Source: an uncultured Alphaproteobacteria bacterium
Lineage (GTDB): Bacteria > Pseudomonadota > Alphaproteobacteria > RF32 > CAG-239
Assembly (NCBI GenBank): GCA_934271465.1
Contig: CAKQRQ010000007.1
Span: 1-64,000 of the forward strand
Length of the DNA stretch: 64,000 nt
Direction of reading: 5' to 3'
The notes under the pieces were generated by a model. The model worked only from the letters and a program-made list of their open reading frames with translations, had not been told where the DNA came from and did not search any database. Made by a program: the position numbers and the translations under genes. Of this stretch, positions 8,266 through 16,958 are shown in pieces (the first letter of the stretch is position 1; the number at the start of each line of letters is the position of its first letter).

Positions 8266-8520
8266 ATGACAGAACAAACAACGGAAACCGGCGGAATTGC
8301 CGCTGACAGACTGCGTTCTTTGATTGAACGCATCGAACGCCTTGAGGAAGAGAAAAAGGCCATTTCATCAGACATTCGCGATATTTTCGCCGAAGCCAAA
8401 TCAGCCGGATTTGACGTTAAAATTATGCGCGCCGTCATCAAACTGCGCAAAATGAACGCTGCCGATCGTGATGAACAGGAATTTTTGTTGGACACCTACA
8501 AAAAAGCGCTCGATATCTAA
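8266..8520 (+). CDS. gapR: GapR family nucleoid-associated protein (DUF2312)
   Basis: An 84-aa protein of the DUF2312/GapR family, a nearly universal alphaproteobacterial DNA-binding protein. In Caulobacter it encircles overtwisted DNA ahead of replication and transcription and stimulates type II topoisomerases. The typical order is present: a short acidic N-terminus, a long charged helix (RLRSLIERIERLEEEKKAI) and the DIFAEAKSAGFDVKIMRAVIKLR core. The ribosome binding site AAGGAGA is well placed. A strong hairpin terminator follows at 8542-8566. It is a single-gene unit divergent from pyk and a useful lineage marker for this window. Confidence 0.93.
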   Translation: MTEQTTETGGIAADRLRSLIERIERLEEEKKAISSDIRDIFAEAKSAGFDVKIMRAVIKLRKMNAADRDEQEFLLDTYKKALDI

Positions 8521-8541
8521 AACAAAAAGAGATTTTTATAA

Positions 8542-8566
8542 AACCCCGCTCTTTCAAGCGGGGTTT
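8542..8566 (+). terminator. Rho-independent terminator after gapR
   Basis: AACCCCGCT pairs with AGCGGGGTT across a short loop and is followed by a T run. It lies between gapR and the convergent hydA and probably ends both transcripts. Confidence 0.9.
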
Positions 8567-8580
8567 TTCTTAAGTCTCAA

Positions 8581-10344
8581 TTACTTATACAAGTCACGTT
8601 GCCTGTATTTTGTATGCAGCAACTCATGAGCTTTGCCCTCACCGGGTTTACCCAAAAACGTCTCATACAATTTCTTAATCGATTCATTATGATGCGATAA
8701 CCTGTTCTTGGCTTCTTCGTCTTCATCATTCAACCCTTTAGAACGTTTCTTGCGAATATCGTCATTAATTCCCCAAGGTTTCGGAAGCCCGTGCATCATC
8801 ACTTTCGGTTGGCCGCCACCGGCAATACATCCACCGGGACAAGCCATAACTTCTACAAAATGATAAGGCTTTTCTTCCCCGTTCGCTGCGGCAGTTTTAA
8901 TAGCCTCCACAACCCGTTCGACATTCCCGACACCGTTAACAACGGCGATTCGAACCTTTGTTCCGTTAATATCGGCTTCCGCCACTTTAACCGCCTCCAA
9001 ACCTTCAATTTCTTTGAAGTTCAAAGTGCCGAGCTCTTGACCTGTTAAATAAAAATAGGCCGTCCGCAAAGCCGCCGTCATCACGCCGCCGCTGACACCG
9101 AAAATTGTTGCAGCACCTGAATATTCGCCAAGCGGACTGTCCGCTTCCTCATCTTTAAGACCTTTGAAGTTAATACCTGCCTGACGAATCATCTTAGCCA
9201 GCTCGCGCGTTGTCAAGACCACATCAACATCTTGATACCCCGAAGAGCTCATCGATTCGTGGCGGCGGATCTCCCATTTTTTGGCCGTGCAAGGCATAAC
9301 GGAAACAACTCTGATTTTAGAAGCATCAACCCCAATTTGCTGAGCATAAAATGTCTTAACCAAAGCCCCGACCATCTGATGCGGAGATTTACAACTTGAC
9401 AAATTCGGCAGCATATCCGGATGATATTTTTCAATATAATCAATCCAAGCCGGACAGCAGGACGTAAACATCGGCAAATTATCTTTAGCGCTAAATCTTC
9501 TGATAAATTCCGAGGCCTCTTCAATAATAGTCAAGTCCGCCCCAAAGTTTGTATCAAACACCTTAGAAAAGCCCAACCGGCGCAAAGCCGCATAAATTTT
9601 TCCGGTTAGATTCTTTCCGAAGTCATAACCGAATTCCTCGCCCAAAGCTATGCGAACCGCCGGTGCAATCTGGACAACCGTGACCAATTCTTTGTCTTTG
9701 AGCATATCCCAAACCTGCGCCGTCTCATCATATTCGACAATCGCTCCGGTTGGACAGTGAGCCGCACATTGGCCGCATTTAATACACGGCGAATCAGCCA
9801 ATTTGGCATCATTAGCTCCTGTAATTTTTGTTGCCAATCCTCTGTGTAAATAGCTCAAAGCCCAAACATTTTGGACATTCTGGCAAATATCAACGCACCG
9901 CCCGCAGACAATACACTTTGCCGGATCCAAAACAATAGCCTTTGTCGTCTCATCTTTCTCGGAAGGCGCAACAATCTTTTTAATTTCATCTCGGTCAACG
10001 CCCATCTGCACAGCCATATCCTGCAACTCGCACTGACCGCTGCGCATACAAGTCAAACATTGGTTAGGATGGTTACTCAAAATCAATTCCAAAACCGTTT
10101 TCCTGATATCGCGCAAATCCGCATCATTCGTCACAATTTCCATTCCTTCGGAAACCGGCGTGCAGCAGGAACGCATAATACGCCCGTTATTTTTGACAAT
10201 ACACATTCCGCATCCCGCAGACGGATCAACATCAGGATGTTTGCACAGGGTCGGAATATCAATTTGGACGCTTCTGGCTGCATCTAAAATGCTTGTTCCT
10301 TCTTTAACCTCAACATCAAAATTATCAATTTTCAACTTTACCAT
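8581..10344 (-). CDS. hydA: [FeFe]-hydrogenase catalytic subunit (HydA/HndD type)
   Basis: A 587-aa group A [FeFe]-hydrogenase subunit that makes or consumes H2 in the cytoplasm. Domains in order: N-terminal [2Fe-2S] ferredoxin (Cys 34, 45, 48, 60), a His-ligated [4Fe-4S] cluster (HPNQCLTC, 92-108), two [4Fe-4S] motifs (CIVCGRC at 144 and CIKCGQC at 187), then the H-cluster domain with all three signatures: TSCCPAW (294-300), MPCTAKKWE (350-358) and the L3 motif ending GGCIAGGGQP (about 497-513). A C-terminal small-subunit-like tail is present. It lies 2 bp downstream of hydB, in operon order hydC-hydB-hydA, as in NADH- or NADPH-linked, often electron-bifurcating, trimeric enzymes. Maturases HydE/F/G are not in the window. 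Confidence 0.95.
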   Translation of the reverse strand: MVKLKIDNFDVEVKEGTSILDAARSVQIDIPTLCKHPDVDPSAGCGMCIVKNNGRIMRSCCTPVSEGMEIVTNDADLRDIRKTVLELILSNHPNQCLTCMRSGQCELQDMAVQMGVDRDEIKKIVAPSEKDETTKAIVLDPAKCIVCGRCVDICQNVQNVWALSYLHRGLATKITGANDAKLADSPCIKCGQCAAHCPTGAIVEYDETAQVWDMLKDKELVTVVQIAPAVRIALGEEFGYDFGKNLTGKIYAALRRLGFSKVFDTNFGADLTIIEEASEFIRRFSAKDNLPMFTSCCPAWIDYIEKYHPDMLPNLSSCKSPHQMVGALVKTFYAQQIGVDASKIRVVSVMPCTAKKWEIRRHESMSSSGYQDVDVVLTTRELAKMIRQAGINFKGLKDEEADSPLGEYSGAATIFGVSGGVMTAALRTAYFYLTGQELGTLNFKEIEGLEAVKVAEADINGTKVRIAVVNGVGNVERVVEAIKTAAANGEEKPYHFVEVMACPGGCIAGGGQPKVMMHGLPKPWGINDDIRKKRSKGLNDEDEEAKNRLSHHNESIKKLYETFLGKPGEGKAHELLHTKYRQRDLYK

Positions 10345-10346
10345 AA

Positions 10347-12032
10347 TTAATTCTCCTCCGCCGGGGTTTGTCCGTCAACAAGTTTATCCGTATATTCTTT
10401 TTCATAAAACTTCAAAGTCGACAAAACAGGATTTGGCGCTGTCTGCCCCAAACCGCACAAAGAGGCCTTCTGCATAGCATAGGCAATTTTTTTCAACAAA
10501 GCCAAATCTTTCTTTGTGCCTCGACCTTTGTTAATTTTATCAAGCAACGTCAACATCTGCTTTCCGCCGATACGGCACGGAGCACATTTGCCGCAGGATT
10601 CGTCAACTGTAAAATCAAGATAAAACTTGGCAATAGAAACCATATCCGAGCTGTCGTCCATAACAATCATACCTCCGGATCCCATAATAGAGCCGACTTT
10701 TTTAAGCTCCTCATAACAAACGGGCATATCCATATATTCCTTAGGTATAACGCCGCCTGAAGGACCTCCTGTCTGAACAGCCTTCAGTTTCTTTCCGTTG
10801 GGAACACCGCCGCCGATTTCATTCACAATCTGATTAATCGTTGTTCCCATCGGAACCTCAATCAACCCAGAATGCTCAACCTGCCCCGTCAAGGCGAAAA
10901 CTTTCGTTCCCTTAGAGGTTTCCGTTCCGAAAGAAGCAAACCAATCCGCTCCTTTAAGTAAAATTTTGGACACATTGGCCAAAGTTTCAACATTATTCAC
11001 GCAGGACGGCTTACCCCACAACCCTTTGTTTGTCGGATAAGGCGGACGCGGACGCGGTGTGCCTCTAGCCCCCTCAATAGAATGAATTAAAGCTGTCTCT
11101 TCACCGCAAACAAAAGCGCCCGCGCCAAGGCGGATATCAACATTAAAGCAAAAATCCGTTCCCATAATATTATTGCCGAGCAACCGATTCTTTTTACATG
11201 CCTTAATGGCTTTTTCAAGACGTTCAACAGCCAATGGGTATTCGGCACGAACATAAAACCACCCTTCCGTTGCCCCGATAGCATAAGCCGCAATCATCAT
11301 TCCCTCAATAACAGCATGCGGATCACCCTCCAAAATAGACCTATCCATATAAGCCCCGGGATCGCCTTCATCTCCGTTACAAATAATGAACTTTTCATCA
11401 ATCGTCGGCACTTTTGCTGCCAGTTCCCATTTCATACCAGTGGAAAACCCGCCGCCGCCGCGCCCGCGCAAACCGGACTTTTTAATCTCCTCAACGACTT
11501 GAGCCGGCGTCATTGTTTTCAAAGCTTTTTCCAACGCCAAATACCCGCCGCGCGCCATATATTCCTGAATATCTTCGGGATCCATATGTCCGGCATTTTT
11601 CAAAACAACCTTTTCCTGTCTTGTAAAGAAGGGAAGTTCCAAAGACAAAACATTTTGCGCCAACGATTCGGGAATTGAAAAATCCCCCTTTGATTCCAAA
11701 GCGGGAATAACATACTTATCCATAATAGCTTGGGTAACTTTCAAATCCACCCGTTTGAAAAGGGCATCTTTTTTACCTTTAATCTCAACACGAATAAGCG
11801 GACCTTGAGCACACAATCCCATACACCCTGTTGCAACAACGCGGATTTTATCTTCAATCTGCTTTTCAGCAATGATATTTTTAATCAAATCCAAAATATC
11901 ATCACTTCCCGAAGACTTGCACCCTGTTGAATGGCAGCAATAAATATTGCACTCAAACCGCTCAATCTCAGCCATTTTATTTTTGGCCATTTCATGAATA
12001 TCAAATCTTTTTTCCAAATCAATATCGGCCAT
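10347..12032 (-). CDS. hydB: NADH-binding hydrogenase subunit (HydB/HndC, NuoF-like)
   Basis: A 561-aa NuoF-like flavoprotein that passes electrons between NAD(P)H and the hydrogenase catalytic subunit. It has an N-terminal thioredoxin-like [2Fe-2S] domain (Cys 33-38 region and CMGLC at 70-74), the NADH/FMN-binding glycine motif GRGGGGFSTG at 190-199, the NGDEGDPGAYMDR segment near 219, and a C-terminal [4Fe-4S] site (CGKCAPC at 480-486 plus Cys 526). Many bifurcating HydB proteins carry an extra C-terminal two-cluster ferredoxin domain; this one stops shortly after the NuoF core and lacks it, resembling HndC without that extension. Located 1 bp from hydC and 2 bp from hydA, so strictly cotranscribed. 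Confidence 0.94.
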   Translation of the reverse strand: MADIDLEKRFDIHEMAKNKMAEIERFECNIYCCHSTGCKSSGSDDILDLIKNIIAEKQIEDKIRVVATGCMGLCAQGPLIRVEIKGKKDALFKRVDLKVTQAIMDKYVIPALESKGDFSIPESLAQNVLSLELPFFTRQEKVVLKNAGHMDPEDIQEYMARGGYLALEKALKTMTPAQVVEEIKKSGLRGRGGGGFSTGMKWELAAKVPTIDEKFIICNGDEGDPGAYMDRSILEGDPHAVIEGMMIAAYAIGATEGWFYVRAEYPLAVERLEKAIKACKKNRLLGNNIMGTDFCFNVDIRLGAGAFVCGEETALIHSIEGARGTPRPRPPYPTNKGLWGKPSCVNNVETLANVSKILLKGADWFASFGTETSKGTKVFALTGQVEHSGLIEVPMGTTINQIVNEIGGGVPNGKKLKAVQTGGPSGGVIPKEYMDMPVCYEELKKVGSIMGSGGMIVMDDSSDMVSIAKFYLDFTVDESCGKCAPCRIGGKQMLTLLDKINKGRGTKKDLALLKKIAYAMQKASLCGLGQTAPNPVLSTLKFYEKEYTDKLVDGQTPAEEN

Positions 12033-12033
12033 C

Positions 12034-12507
12034 TCAATTCTCCTTAAATGTCTGACGCCATTCGTTCAAAATATCAGGAACAGCTTCCGGAGTCATACGG
12101 CCGTATGTCTTTCCATTGACAACACAAACCGGCGCCAAACCGCAGCAACCGACGCACCTGACGCTCTGAAGATGAAACATCTTATCCGGCGTGCTCTCGC
12201 CTTCATTAATTCCGAGCTCGGACTTAAATTTTTCCAAAACCTTATCATTTCCCTTCAAATAACAGGCCGTTCCGGTGCAAACCGAAATAACCGCTTTTCC
12301 AGGAGCTTCCAATTTAAAGAAATTATAAAAAGTCAAAACCTCATAAATTCGAGCCAAAGGAATATTCATCCCCAAAGACACATCGACAGCATCCTGCCAA
12401 TCGATATATCCTTTAACAGCCTGAATTTCATGAAGAGCCATAATAAGTGAACCGCGCTTCCGGCGCCATTTATTGGCAACCTGAGCCGCTTGTGAAACGT
12501 CCGCCAT
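12034..12507 (-). CDS. hydC: Hydrogenase [2Fe-2S] subunit (HydC/HndA, NuoE-like)
   Basis: A 157-aa NuoE-family thioredoxin-fold protein carrying one [2Fe-2S] cluster, with ligand cysteines at residues 77, 82, 118 and 122 (VCTGTAC and VRCVGCC). It is the first gene of hydC-hydB-hydA and completes a trimeric NAD(P)-linked [FeFe]-hydrogenase. The helical N-terminal domain contains the usual YEVLTFYNFF segment. A ribosome binding site (AAGGAGA) precedes the ATG at 12505-12507. In respiratory complex I, NuoE-F-G form the NADH module; the adjacent H-cluster subunit shows that this set is a hydrogenase and not complex I. Confidence 0.94.
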   Translation of the reverse strand: MADVSQAAQVANKWRRKRGSLIMALHEIQAVKGYIDWQDAVDVSLGMNIPLARIYEVLTFYNFFKLEAPGKAVISVCTGTACYLKGNDKVLEKFKSELGINEGESTPDKMFHLQSVRCVGCCGLAPVCVVNGKTYGRMTPEAVPDILNEWRQTFKEN

Positions 12508-12540
12508 TTCAGTCTCCTTGTTTAATGTTTATCTGGTGAA

Positions 12541-12568
12541 ATCATAGAACAAAAATCTGCAATCGCAA
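12541..12568 (-). promoter_or_regulatory. Candidate promoter of the hydrogenase operon
   Basis: On the minus strand, TTGCGA (12563-12568), a 16-bp spacer and TATGAT (12541-12546) lie upstream of hydC, with the start point about 25 nt before the gene. Plausible sigma70-type match; no operator for an oxygen or redox regulator was recognised. Confidence 0.45.
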
Positions 12569-12658
12569 GTCTAATTAAAGTTTCTCACAAATTTATTTTG
12601 ACAATTCACAAAAAATCGGACATTTTGCATAAAAGGTTTAAATATAAAATAAAGCTGT

Positions 12659-12664
12659 TATAAT
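12659..12664 (+). promoter_or_regulatory. -10 box very close to lptF start (possible leaderless transcript)
   Basis: TATAAT ends 8 nt before the lptF ATG at 12673, so a transcript from it would begin at or within a base or two of the start codon. No ribosome binding site is visible ahead of that ATG. The -35 region at 17 bp is weak (GTTTAA). Confidence 0.4.
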
Positions 12665-12672
12665 CATCGGCT

Positions 12673-13803
12673 ATGAAAAAATTAAACATTTACATAACAA
12701 AGCAAATTGTCATAGGCCTTTTACTGGTCAGTTTTTCGCTTATGTCGATTATATGGCTGTCGCAATCCTTGCGTTTTCTGGATTTAATCACATCCAAAGG
12801 AATTTCCATCGGCATATTTATTGAGCTGACATCTCTGTTAATGCCGCGTATTTTTACTGTTCTGGCTCCGATTTCTTTATTTGCGGCGGTTTTATTTGTC
12901 TACAACCGCATGTTATCCGATCAGGAACTGATTGTAATGAAGTCCGCAGGCATCAGCCCATGGCAATTAGCCAAACCAGCTGTGTTTATGGGCATATTAA
13001 TGATTGCAGCCAATATTTATACTATGAATTTTGGCACCCCGAAAGCCGAAAACAGGTTCAACGATTTGCAATGGCGTATCAAAAACAATATCTCGCATTT
13101 GATGTTCCGCGAAGGAGAATTTACAACGTTGCAACCGAATTTAACGGTATTTGTCACGACCCATGAACAAGACGGAAGCGTCGGCGGAATTTTGATTAAC
13201 GATGAACGCAATCCATTGGTTAAATCAACAACATCTGCCGAAAAAGGAGTGATTGTCCAAACCCAAAACGGCCCCAGAGTGATTTTGTTTAATGGCAACC
13301 GACAAGAAATAAACACAAAATCCAAAAATTTTTCCTCAATCAGTTTCAAAGAATATTCTGTTGATTTTGGGCTGAAAGAAACCCGTGCCCGCCGTCAAAA
13401 CGGCGTTCGCACCCAGTCTTTTTCAGACCTGATGCACGCTTTGGATAATCCGGATTTGCAACCGCAAGAACGCCTCAAATGGTTTGTAGAAGGGAACAAA
13501 CGCATCACAACGCCCTTGCTTTCGCTTCTTTACGCACTGATTGCCTGCACGGGGCTTCTGATAAACAACTTCAACCGCCGAGGACAAACAAAAACAATTT
13601 GTATCAGCCTTATATCTGTTGTTCTTGTTCAGGCCATAGACTTAACCGTCGGGAATTTAGCTTCAAAAAAATTAATTTGGCTAATCTTCTTATACGCAAA
13701 TATCCTTATCCCAACAATAATTTGTTTTATTTTATTATGTTTTTCAGGAATTTTACATCGTCGCAAAAAGCCCGCGCCCGAAGGAGAGAGTTATGCTGAC
13801 TAA
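12673..13803 (+). CDS. lptF: LPS export permease LptF (YjgP/YjgQ family)
   Basis: A 376-aa inner-membrane permease of the LPS transport ABC complex LptB2FG, which extracts LPS and hands it to LptC-LptA-LptD. It has about three N-terminal membrane segments (IVIGLLLVSFSLMSIIW, then LTSLLMPRIFTVLAPISLF), a periplasmic beta-jellyroll domain around 130-260, and three more segments at the C-terminus. N-terminal sequence with LFAAVLFVYNRMLSDQELIVMKSAGIS is the LptF/G coupling region. In many alphaproteobacteria lptF is followed by lptG; here lptD follows directly with an 11-bp overlap, so lptG must be elsewhere. LptF rather than LptG is chosen from N-terminal resemblance and remains somewhat uncertain. 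Confidence 0.88.
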   Translation: MKKLNIYITKQIVIGLLLVSFSLMSIIWLSQSLRFLDLITSKGISIGIFIELTSLLMPRIFTVLAPISLFAAVLFVYNRMLSDQELIVMKSAGISPWQLAKPAVFMGILMIAANIYTMNFGTPKAENRFNDLQWRIKNNISHLMFREGEFTTLQPNLTVFVTTHEQDGSVGGILINDERNPLVKSTTSAEKGVIVQTQNGPRVILFNGNRQEINTKSKNFSSISFKEYSVDFGLKETRARRQNGVRTQSFSDLMHALDNPDLQPQERLKWFVEGNKRITTPLLSLLYALIACTGLLINNFNRRGQTKTICISLISVVLVQAIDLTVGNLASKKLIWLIFLYANILIPTIICFILLCFSGILHRRKKPAPEGESYAD

Positions 13804-16030
13804 ACGCCTCTACATAACCGTTTCGGTATTAATGCTTGCCGGATTCGCACACGCAGCCAACAATGACAGCTTGATTCTCCTAAATACAAATAAGACGGTT
13901 GAAGCCACAAAACCCAAACAAAAAGCAAAGATTGAACCATCTTACAACATCACAAATGTTCTCGATTCTTCTGCTTCCGAAACAACAGATATTTATTTCA
14001 GCGCCGACGAGCTCCAAAGCGAGTCCAAAACCAATCTGGTTACGGCTTCAGGAAATGTGGAAATCATCCGTGAAGACTTAACCTTGCGTGCCGACAAAGT
14101 AAGCTACGATAAAAATAATGACCATATCTCGGCACAAGGCAATGTCATCTTGGTCGAAAAAAACGGAAACGTTGTATTTGCCGATAAAATTAATTTAAAA
14201 GAGCACATGCAGGATGCCGATGTTGAAAATATAAAAGTTGTTCTCCTTGATAAAACACGAATGGCCGCTCAATCTTTTCATAAAAAAGCAGACAACAGAA
14301 AAGTCCTGCGCAAAGCTGTCTACACGCCATGTAATGTTTGCCGGACAGAAGCACCGTTATGGCAGATTAAAGCAGGAAAAGTTATTCATAATCCGGAAGA
14401 CAAAAATATTGAATACCAAAACGCCTTTCTTGAAATCAAAGACGTTCCGGTGCTTTACACTCCCTATTTTTCTCATCCGGATCCATCCGTCAAACATCGT
14501 TCCGGTTTTTTGTTTCCGCGTTTTATGAGCAACAACTACCTTGGGGCAAGCATCCAACCTCAATATTTTTGGGACATTTCTCCACAGGAAAATATGATTT
14601 TTAACCCCATTCTTTCAACAGAAAAAGGCATAGTCTACTCCGGAATATTCAACAAATATTTCTATCGCGGCGAACTCAATGCCTCCGGAACATTTTTGCA
14701 AGATCGTGATGATGATAATAAAAACAGAGGAAATTTATTTTTATACGGCCGTTATGAATTAAACGATTATTGGGTTGCGGATACCGATATCAACTATGCA
14801 TCAGATCACAACTACCTCAAAGATATGTCTCTCCCCAAAAAAGACGATTCGTGGCTGACATCACGTCTAAGATTCCAAGCTTTTGATTATCGCAACTATG
14901 CCTCTGTTGAAAGTTACTACTACGATATGCTCAGCTACAATCTGCAAAAAAGCAACCGTCCTTATGTTCTGCCGATTATGGGGTATGAAAACTACTCCGC
15001 TCCGGATCGTTACGGAGCCTACACCAAAACAGTGCTCAATGCAGCCTCTGTTTACCACAAAGAAGATGATTCGACACAGCGCTTAACAATGATTAACTCT
15101 TGGAATTTACCATATACAAGCCCCTATGGCGAAAAGTATAAGTTGTCGGCATCATTAAAATCTGACTTATACTATATTGATCGCTATCTGAACCCCGAAA
15201 ACGAGGTTTATTCGGGAACAACGGCGCGTATCATCCCTCAAATCGGACTGGAGTGGCGGCTGCCTTTTATCAAAAACACAACCAACACTTCTCAAATTCT
15301 TGAACCGATTATTGTTGCCGCTGTGGCCCCGAACCAAGACAATCAGCCGGATAAAATTCCTAATGAAGACAGTCAAGACATTGAATTAACAGACGTCAAC
15401 ATTTTTGATTTGGACAGATATTCCGGATACGATCGAAACGATACCGGAAGCCGCGTCAGCTATGGACTTAACTGGAGTGCTTATGACAAGAAATGGGGAC
15501 GTACAGCCTTTTTACTCGCTCAAACTTATGAATTCAACCAAGAAGATAATCTGCTCAATCAGGCAAACGAAACAAGCCATTTATCAGATTATATCGGCCG
15601 CGTCTATGCCGCCCCGAGCAATTATTTCAATATGAATTATCGTTTCAAAATAGATAAAGATGATTTTAAAGTAAATTACAGCGAACTGTCCGCCTCTGCC
15701 GGAAGTGATGTCTTAAGGTTATACACTTCTTACATTTTCTTTCCAGAGGCTGATAACACATCTTTGTTAGACTCATCTCGTCGACAAGAAATTTATTTAT
15801 CTCTGCAATCAAAAATAACCCGCAACTGGTCAGCTCAAATTTTCACACGAGAAGATTTAGTTAACAAAAAAGCAATCTCTCATGGCGGCGGAATCACCTA
15901 TGAAGATGAATGTGCCAAATTTTCATTCAGCGCCGAAAAAGAATACTCGGAAGATCCTTCGGCTGACAACGATATTACCTTTTACTTCTCATTTTTCTTA
16001 AAAACCCTCGGCGGGGTTGGAACAAATTAA
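13793..16030 (+). CDS. lptD: LPS assembly protein LptD
   Basis: The 745-aa outer-membrane translocon that places LPS on the cell surface with LptE. It has a signal peptide (MLTKRLYITVSVLMLAGFAHA), an OstA/LptA-like beta-jellyroll at about residues 65-170 (SADELQSESKTNLVTASGNVEI), and a long C-terminal region of alternating Tyr/Phe-rich strands forming the barrel, ending in FYFSFFLKTLGGVGTN. A CNVC motif near residue 182 lies where LptD proteins keep barrel-proximal cysteines. It overlaps lptF by 11 bp and is followed 15 bp later by the surA-like chaperone, which in E. coli is needed for LptD folding, so the cluster is functionally coherent. Confidence 0.93.
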   Translation: MLTKRLYITVSVLMLAGFAHAANNDSLILLNTNKTVEATKPKQKAKIEPSYNITNVLDSSASETTDIYFSADELQSESKTNLVTASGNVEIIREDLTLRADKVSYDKNNDHISAQGNVILVEKNGNVVFADKINLKEHMQDADVENIKVVLLDKTRMAAQSFHKKADNRKVLRKAVYTPCNVCRTEAPLWQIKAGKVIHNPEDKNIEYQNAFLEIKDVPVLYTPYFSHPDPSVKHRSGFLFPRFMSNNYLGASIQPQYFWDISPQENMIFNPILSTEKGIVYSGIFNKYFYRGELNASGTFLQDRDDDNKNRGNLFLYGRYELNDYWVADTDINYASDHNYLKDMSLPKKDDSWLTSRLRFQAFDYRNYASVESYYYDMLSYNLQKSNRPYVLPIMGYENYSAPDRYGAYTKTVLNAASVYHKEDDSTQRLTMINSWNLPYTSPYGEKYKLSASLKSDLYYIDRYLNPENEVYSGTTARIIPQIGLEWRLPFIKNTTNTSQILEPIIVAAVAPNQDNQPDKIPNEDSQDIELTDVNIFDLDRYSGYDRNDTGSRVSYGLNWSAYDKKWGRTAFLLAQTYEFNQEDNLLNQANETSHLSDYIGRVYAAPSNYFNMNYRFKIDKDDFKVNYSELSASAGSDVLRLYTSYIFFPEADNTSLLDSSRRQEIYLSLQSKITRNWSAQIFTREDLVNKKAISHGGGITYEDECAKFSFSAEKEYSEDPSADNDITFYFSFFLKTLGGVGTN

Positions 16031-16045
16031 CACAAGGAGCCTAAA

Positions 16046-16948
16046 ATGAAAAAACTGATTTTAAGTTTATTGATAAGCCTAAGCATTACTACTCAAGCCG
16101 CTGCCGATTCCGTCAAAATTGCAGCTCTTATCAACGGTGAAATTATCTCAACAGAAGATATTTCCGATCAAATTGACATTTTTATGGTATCCTCGCCGAT
16201 TCCGTTCAATGCCGATACCCAAGAGATGATTACCCGCCGAGTTCTGGCACAGGCCGTTGAGCTCAAGCTCAAGAATCAAGCTGCCGAAAAAGAAGGAATT
16301 TCAGTCTCTGAAGAAGAAATTAATCAACAATTAAATCAATGGGCAAAAAAGAATAACACAACTCTTTCCGCCTTAAAAAACAGAGGAATTAACAAAGCAG
16401 CCTTGGCCGCCAATGTTAAAGCGGAATTAGCATGGATTAAACTGATTCGAAAAAAATATTACCAAACAGGCTCCCTCACTCAAAAAGAAATCAACGAAAC
16501 AATTGAGGAAGTAACCAAAGATATGAGCGTCAAAAAATATCAGGTTTTGGAAATTTTTATCAAAAAAGAAAATGCCACAGGTATAGAGCAATTGGTCGAA
16601 AAATTACGGGAAGATTCGCGTTTTGAATTGTATGCGGCGCGCTTTTCTGAAGCCCCGTCAGCTGCCAATGGCGGAAATTTAGGATGGATAAACTCTGGAA
16701 AAATGCTTTCGGCCCTTGAAATGCGTCTTTCCAAGATGTCTCCGGGTGAAGTCAGCGACGCGATTCTCATAGGCAACGGCTATTATATTTTGAAATTGTT
16801 GCAGGTCTTTGATCCGGCTCAAAACCCAGACTTCACGCCCAATCAGGAAGAAATAAAAGTCCTGCTTGAGAATCAAAAAATGGAAGCCATCTCTAAAAAA
16901 CTTCTTCAAAATCTGAAACAAAAAGCCATTATCGAAATTAATCAGTAA
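16046..16948 (+). CDS. surA: SurA-like periplasmic peptidyl-prolyl isomerase/chaperone
   Basis: A 300-aa exported protein with signal peptide MKKLILSLLISLSITTQAAA, a SurA N-terminal helical chaperone domain (about 24-150; VKIAALINGEIISTEDI) and one parvulin-type PPIC domain (about 155-260), shown by ARFSEAPSAANGGNLGWI and MSPGEVSDAILIGNGYYILKL. E. coli SurA has two PPIC domains and is about 430 aa; single-PPIC versions are common in alphaproteobacteria. It folds outer-membrane proteins including LptD, encoded 15 bp upstream. A ribosome binding site (AAGGAG) precedes the ATG. The usual pdxA neighbour is absent, and rsmA follows after 10 bp. Confidence 0.88.
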   Translation: MKKLILSLLISLSITTQAAADSVKIAALINGEIISTEDISDQIDIFMVSSPIPFNADTQEMITRRVLAQAVELKLKNQAAEKEGISVSEEEINQQLNQWAKKNNTTLSALKNRGINKAALAANVKAELAWIKLIRKKYYQTGSLTQKEINETIEEVTKDMSVKKYQVLEIFIKKENATGIEQLVEKLREDSRFELYAARFSEAPSAANGGNLGWINSGKMLSALEMRLSKMSPGEVSDAILIGNGYYILKLLQVFDPAQNPDFTPNQEEIKVLLENQKMEAISKKLLQNLKQKAIIEINQ

Positions 16949-16958
16949 GAGCTCGAAA

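Noticed and set aside
10347..12507. NuoE/NuoF of respiratory complex I
   Set aside because: The adjacent third gene has all H-cluster motifs of [FeFe]-hydrogenase and no other nuo genes are present.
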